Shown here: positions 60,870 to 64,000 of the stretch, piece by piece
Layout of the letters: each line of letters starts with the position of its first letter
How positions within the stretch are numbered: position 1 is the stretch's first letter
Source: Pseudomonas viridiflava
Lineage (GTDB): Bacteria; Pseudomonadota; Gammaproteobacteria; Pseudomonadales; Pseudomonadaceae
Assembly (NCBI GenBank): GCA_900596015.1
Contig: UVIF01000020.1
Coordinates: 41,142-105,141 of the forward strand
Length of the DNA: 64,000 nt
Direction of reading: 5' to 3'
Made by a program: the position numbers and the translations under genes
Notes under the pieces: model-generated
Databases searched by the model: none
What the model saw: only the letters and a program-made list of their open reading frames with translations
Told to the model about the DNA's origin: nothing

Positions 60870-62333
60870 TCAGCGCTTGCTCGCCAACAGCGTCGTCCGC
60901 TCGGCGTCCATCTTCGCCATCAACGGCTGGCTCAGCTGGTTGAAACGCTGTTTTTCGGCCTTGGCAATCGGGTCGGCCATCGGCAGCTTCTGGCCCAGCG
61001 GGTCAACGTGCACACCATTGACCTGGAACTCGTAGTGCAGGTGCGGCCCCGTGGACAAACCGGTGGTGCCGATGTAGCCGATCACCTGGCCCTGCTTGAC
61101 GCTGCCGCCGGTCTTGATGCCCTTGGCAAAGCCCTGCATGTGCCCGTACAGCGTGGTGTAGCTGTTGCCGTGCTGGATAATCACGGTATTGCCGTAGCCA
61201 CCGCGACGACCGGCCAGTGTCACCTTGCCGTCGCCGGCAGCCTTGATCGGCGTGCCCCGCGGCGCTGCGTAGTCGACGCCCTTGTGTGAGCGGATCTTGT
61301 TCAGGATCGGATGCTTGCGGCCCATCGAGAAGCGCGAGCTGATGCGGGCAAAGTCCACCGGTGTACGGATGAACGCCTTGCGCATGCTGTTGCCATCGGC
61401 GGTGTAGTAGTTGCTGTTGCCTTGCTTGTTGGTGTACCGGACTGCGGTATAGGTCTTGCCGCGGTTGGTAAAGCGCGCGGCCAGGATGCCGCCAGTGCCG
61501 ATCACCTTGCCGTTGAGCACCCGCTGCTCGTAGACGATATCGAACTCATCGCCCTGGCGAATATCCTGGGCGAAGTCAACGTCGTAGCCGAAGATGCTGG
61601 CCATGTCCATGGTCTGGCTGTGGGACAGACCCGCACGCGCCGCAGATTGCGACAGGGAGTTCTTGATGACCCCATGCGCATAGGCTTCACGCGTCACCGG
61701 CTTGCTGGTTTCACGCTCGAATGCGAAACCATTGCCGGCCTTGGTCAAGCGGATGGTGTCCAGCTCGCTGACTTTGCTGTGCAGGCCCAGCAGATCGCCT
61801 CCCGGCGACAGCTCGAACTCCAGCAGTTGCCCACGCTTGAGCTGGGTGAACTGCTTGGCCTTCTTGTCACTTCCTACCACTTGGGCGGCGGTGGAAGCTG
61901 GCAGGCCAACTTTTTCGAACAGCGTGGAGAGCGTGTCGCCTTTGGCCACAACGACTTGACGGTGCGAACGCTCTTTCTTGACCGCCGCGACGTCCTTGGC
62001 GACAGTCGCTTCCTTGGTCGCAGCTACCTCAGGAGTAGCCGGCGCAGCTGGCTGTGCAGCCTGCTCGGTGTCTGTCGAATCGCTGGTCTCGATCTGTGCG
62101 AATGGCGCGGGAGCCGCCTGCTCGGCGATCGGGGCTACCGGGGTGTCCTGTTGGGCGTCCCTGAGTTGTTCTGCAGGAGCCGGCATTTCCAGGCTCATGG
62201 TGGTGCGTTTTGCTTCTACATCGCTGGAAGGGAACACCAGCAATGCAAGGCTGAGGAGGGCGGCTATGCCGCTGGCAGCCACAAGGTGGCTCTTCGGATA
62301 AAGCGGTGGCGCTTTAGGCGGTTGCTTGGTCAT
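60870..62333 (-). CDS. M23 family murein endopeptidase (MepM-like)
   Basis: 487 residues. One N-terminal membrane anchor (about 15-35), a low-complexity A/P/T/E-rich linker (about 45-135), a LysM/OapA-like region (VVVAKGDTLSTLFEKVGL), then an M23 zinc peptidase domain with SHKGVDYAAPRGTP and GPHLHYEFQVNG. It would cut peptidoglycan cross-links to allow growth. I chose ATG 62333; the frame stays open upstream through the tyrS antisense strand but this is chance. Ribosome site weak. Confidence 0.9.
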   Translation of the reverse strand: MTKQPPKAPPLYPKSHLVAASGIAALLSLALLVFPSSDVEAKRTTMSLEMPAPAEQLRDAQQDTPVAPIAEQAAPAPFAQIETSDSTDTEQAAQPAAPATPEVAATKEATVAKDVAAVKKERSHRQVVVAKGDTLSTLFEKVGLPASTAAQVVGSDKKAKQFTQLKRGQLLEFELSPGGDLLGLHSKVSELDTIRLTKAGNGFAFERETSKPVTREAYAHGVIKNSLSQSAARAGLSHSQTMDMASIFGYDVDFAQDIRQGDEFDIVYEQRVLNGKVIGTGGILAARFTNRGKTYTAVRYTNKQGNSNYYTADGNSMRKAFIRTPVDFARISSRFSMGRKHPILNKIRSHKGVDYAAPRGTPIKAAGDGKVTLAGRRGGYGNTVIIQHGNSYTTLYGHMQGFAKGIKTGGSVKQGQVIGYIGTTGLSTGPHLHYEFQVNGVHVDPLGQKLPMADPIAKAEKQRFNQLSQPLMAKMDAERTTLLASKR

Positions 62334-62543
62334 AGGTGATTTTTTGACTTTTGAAGATGGAAAGATGAGATGAATGACATGATGAAGATGAAATAACTGT
62401 ATAAAATATAACCAAAAGCCCTCTAAAGCAAGCTCGCAGACGTTTGCTTGGCGCCAATGAGTCACATCTGTGCTCGCGCCTTGTATTTGACCCGTGATCT
62501 TGTATCGTTGAGCCCTTTGAATCCGAGCGTTGTAGGACCCTAT

Positions 62544-63743
62544 ATGAAGTCTGTTGAAGAGCAGCTGGCGCTGATCAAGCGCGGCACGGAAGAGGTGCTG
62601 GTCGAATCCGAACTGGTCGAGAAGCTCAAGCGTGGTCAGCCGCTGCGTATCAAGGCAGGCTTCGATCCCACCGCTCCGGATCTGCACCTGGGTCACACCG
62701 TGCTGATCAACAAGCTTCGGCAGTTCCAGAAGCTGGGTCATCAGGTCATCTTCCTTATAGGTGACTTTACCGGCTCCATCGGTGATCCCAGCGGCAAGAG
62801 CGCCACGCGCCCGCCCCTGACTCGTGAGCAGGTGCTCGAGAATGCCGAGACCTACAAGGCGCAGGTGTTCAAGATCCTTGACCCGGCCAAAACCGAGGTT
62901 GCGTTCAATTCGACCTGGATGGATGTCCTCAGTCCGGCGGACTTCATTCGCCTGGCGTCGCAGTACACCGTTGCACGCATGCTCGAGCGTGACGATTTCG
63001 ACAAGCGCTACACCAGCAACCAGCCGATCGCGATCCACGAGTTCCTCTATCCGCTGGTCCAGGGTTATGACTCCGTTGCCCTGAGGGCAGACGTTGAGCT
63101 CGGCGGCACCGATCAGAAGTTCAACTTGTTGATGGGGCGTGAGCTGCAGCGGGCCTATGGTCAGGATGCTCAATGCATCGTCACCCTGCCGTTGCTGGAA
63201 GGCCTGGACGGCGTCAAGAAGATGTCCAAGTCGCTGGGCAACTACGTGGGTATCCAGGAAGCGCCTGGCATCATGTACAGCAAGCTGGTCTCTATTCCCG
63301 ATGCACTGATGTGGCGATATTTCGAGCTGCTCAGCTTCCGCAGCATGGATGAGATCGAAGCGTTCAAGGCTGACGTAGAGGCCGGCGCCAATCCCCGCGA
63401 CATCAAGATCAAGCTCGCCGAAGAGATCGTCGCGCGTTTCCACGGCGAGGAAGCCGCCCGAAGCGCACACAAGGCTGCGGGCAATCGCATGAAGGAAGGC
63501 GAACTGCCGGAGGATCTGCCGGAGATGGACATCGCGGGCGCGGAAGACATGCCCATTGCCGCCATCCTTAATAAAGCAGGGATGGTCAAGAACGCCGCAG
63601 GCGCTCGCGATCTGCTCAATGCCGGAAGTGTGCGTGTCGATGGAGACGTGGTAGACCGGGCATTCGTCTTCACAGTGGGTGCGACCCATGTAGTGCAGGC
63701 CGGCAAGAAAGCTTTTGCTCGCATTACGCTGAAAAACGAATAA
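62544..63743 (+). CDS. tyrS: Tyrosyl-tRNA synthetase
   Basis: 399 residues, class I. The HIGH-like motif is HLGHT and the KMSKS motif is KKMSKSLGN; a C-terminal S4 RNA-binding domain is present ([17 protein letters not shown]). AGGA precedes ATG 62544; an earlier in-frame ATG is unsupported. It lies immediately upstream of the rrn promoter region. Confidence 0.97.
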   Translation: MKSVEEQLALIKRGTEEVLVESELVEKLKRGQPLRIKAGFDPTAPDLHLGHTVLINKLRQFQKLGHQVIFLIGDFTGSIGDPSGKSATRPPLTREQVLENAETYKAQVFKILDPAKTEVAFNSTWMDVLSPADFIRLASQYTVARMLERDDFDKRYTSNQPIAIHEFLYPLVQGYDSVALRADVELGGTDQKFNLLMGRELQRAYGQDAQCIVTLPLLEGLDGVKKMSKSLGNYVGIQEAPGIMYSKLVSIPDALMWRYFELLSFRSMDEIEAFKADVEAGANPRDIKIKLAEEIVARFHGEEAARSAHKAAGNRMKEGELPEDLPEMDIAGAEDMPIAAILNKAGMVKNAAGARDLLNAGSVRVDGDVVDRAFVFTVGATHVVQAGKKAFARITLKNE

Positions 63744-63757
63744 TTCAAAACAAGGGC

Positions 63758-63785
63758 TTGACGGCAAACCTCAGGTGTCTATAAT
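63758..63785 (+). promoter_or_regulatory. rrn-type promoter P1
   Basis: -35 TTGACG (63758-63763), 16-nt spacer, perfect -10 TATAAT (63780-63785), then TCGCCCC, a GC-rich discriminator as in stringently controlled stable-RNA promoters. Confidence 0.75.
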
Positions 63786-63901
63786 TCGCCCCACTTCCGG
63801 CGCAGCCGAAACGATAAACTCCTTGTTAATCAATAAGTTGAGCGTTTCAGATAGTCTGGAAGGGTTTTGATCGTCAAGGTCGGAAGCGGTGAAAAAGGCA
63901 G

Positions 63902-63929
63902 TTGACAGCGGTTTGAAACGCTGTAGAAT
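63902..63929 (+). promoter_or_regulatory. rrn-type promoter P2
   Basis: -35 TTGACA (63902-63907), 16-nt spacer, -10 TAGAAT (63924-63929), then TCGCCTCCCG. With P1 it forms the tandem promoter pair seen before Pseudomonas rRNA operons. The remaining bases to 64000 look like the 16S leader; no 16S sequence is reached. No gene lies between 63744 and 64000. Confidence 0.75.
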
Positions 63930-64000
63930 TCGCCTCCCGCTGACGAGTGATCGAAGCGAGTCAAGTGTTTGAAGTTGTTCAGGTTTCTGGCCAAATACTT

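Noticed and set aside
62334..63767. Minus-strand frame continuing upstream of the M23 peptidase through tyrS
   Set aside because: It is antisense to tyrS. The peptidase has its own membrane-anchor start at 62333, and the upstream sequence has no recognisable domain.
63930..64000. Start of the 16S rRNA gene within the window
   Set aside because: Only promoter and leader sequence are visible; the 16S 5' end sequence is not reached.

Overview
The window is a high-GC, gene-dense Pseudomonas chromosome segment. The rpsU-dnaG-rpoD block, davBA next to it, the lptD-surA-pdxA-rsmA-apaG-apaH operon, amgK-murU, trpE/trpGDC, vfr-type crp, and tyrS followed by rrn promoters together point to the P. putida group. 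This placement rests on gene order and remembered family sequences; no search was run.

Layout. (a) 1-4106, minus strand: the 5' part of a surface-glycan operon, in the order PhyH-like dioxygenase, DegT aminotransferase, Wzx-type flippase and a family 2 glycosyltransferase cut by the window edge. It has a long leader carrying a candidate RfaH ops element. (b) 4107-12143: a terminator, REP repeats, the lysine-catabolic davB-davA genes with an AsnC-type regulator, then a small accessory patch (multispanning membrane protein, orphan HipB-like regulator with its own inverted-repeat operator, membrane-anchored NERD/zinc-ribbon protein, FNT channel) and tRNA-Ile2. (c) 12144-22605: a four-PAS GGDEF/EAL protein, rpoD, dnaG, rpsU, tsaD, plsY, folB and folK. 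(d) 22606-36714, minus strand: cca, the prkA-yeaH-ycgB starvation module, glpE, and the tightly overlapped lptD-to-apaH operon.

(e) 36845-47704: amgK-murU peptidoglycan recycling, a DjlA-like co-chaperone, a DUF3530 lipoprotein-like hydrolase fold, and a periplasmic-sensing histidine kinase with a NarL-type regulator next to a polyamine-type ABC transporter operon. (f) 47705-63743: a REP cluster, rpe-gph, trpE, trpGDC, a LplA-like protein, crp/vfr, osmC, coq7, a HIT protein, an SDR, hemJ, argC, erpA, anmK with an M23 endopeptidase, and tyrS. The last 257 bases hold two strong promoters that most likely drive an rRNA operon starting beyond the window.

How the parts fit. Most genes are housekeeping: transcription and replication initiation, outer-membrane biogenesis (lptD, surA), folate, tryptophan and arginine biosynthesis, and cell-wall recycling (amgK, murU and anmK feed MurNAc back to UDP-MurNAc). 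The points most worth a second look are the ops-like element in the glycan operon leader, a trp-leader-like peptide that forms the C-terminus of gph just before trpE, the short trpE-trpG junction (a site that carries tailocin genes in P. aeruginosa), the solitary HipB-like regulator, and a perfect inverted repeat between the NarL-type regulator gene and the transporter operon. No CRISPR array, insertion sequence, integrase or complete phage was seen.
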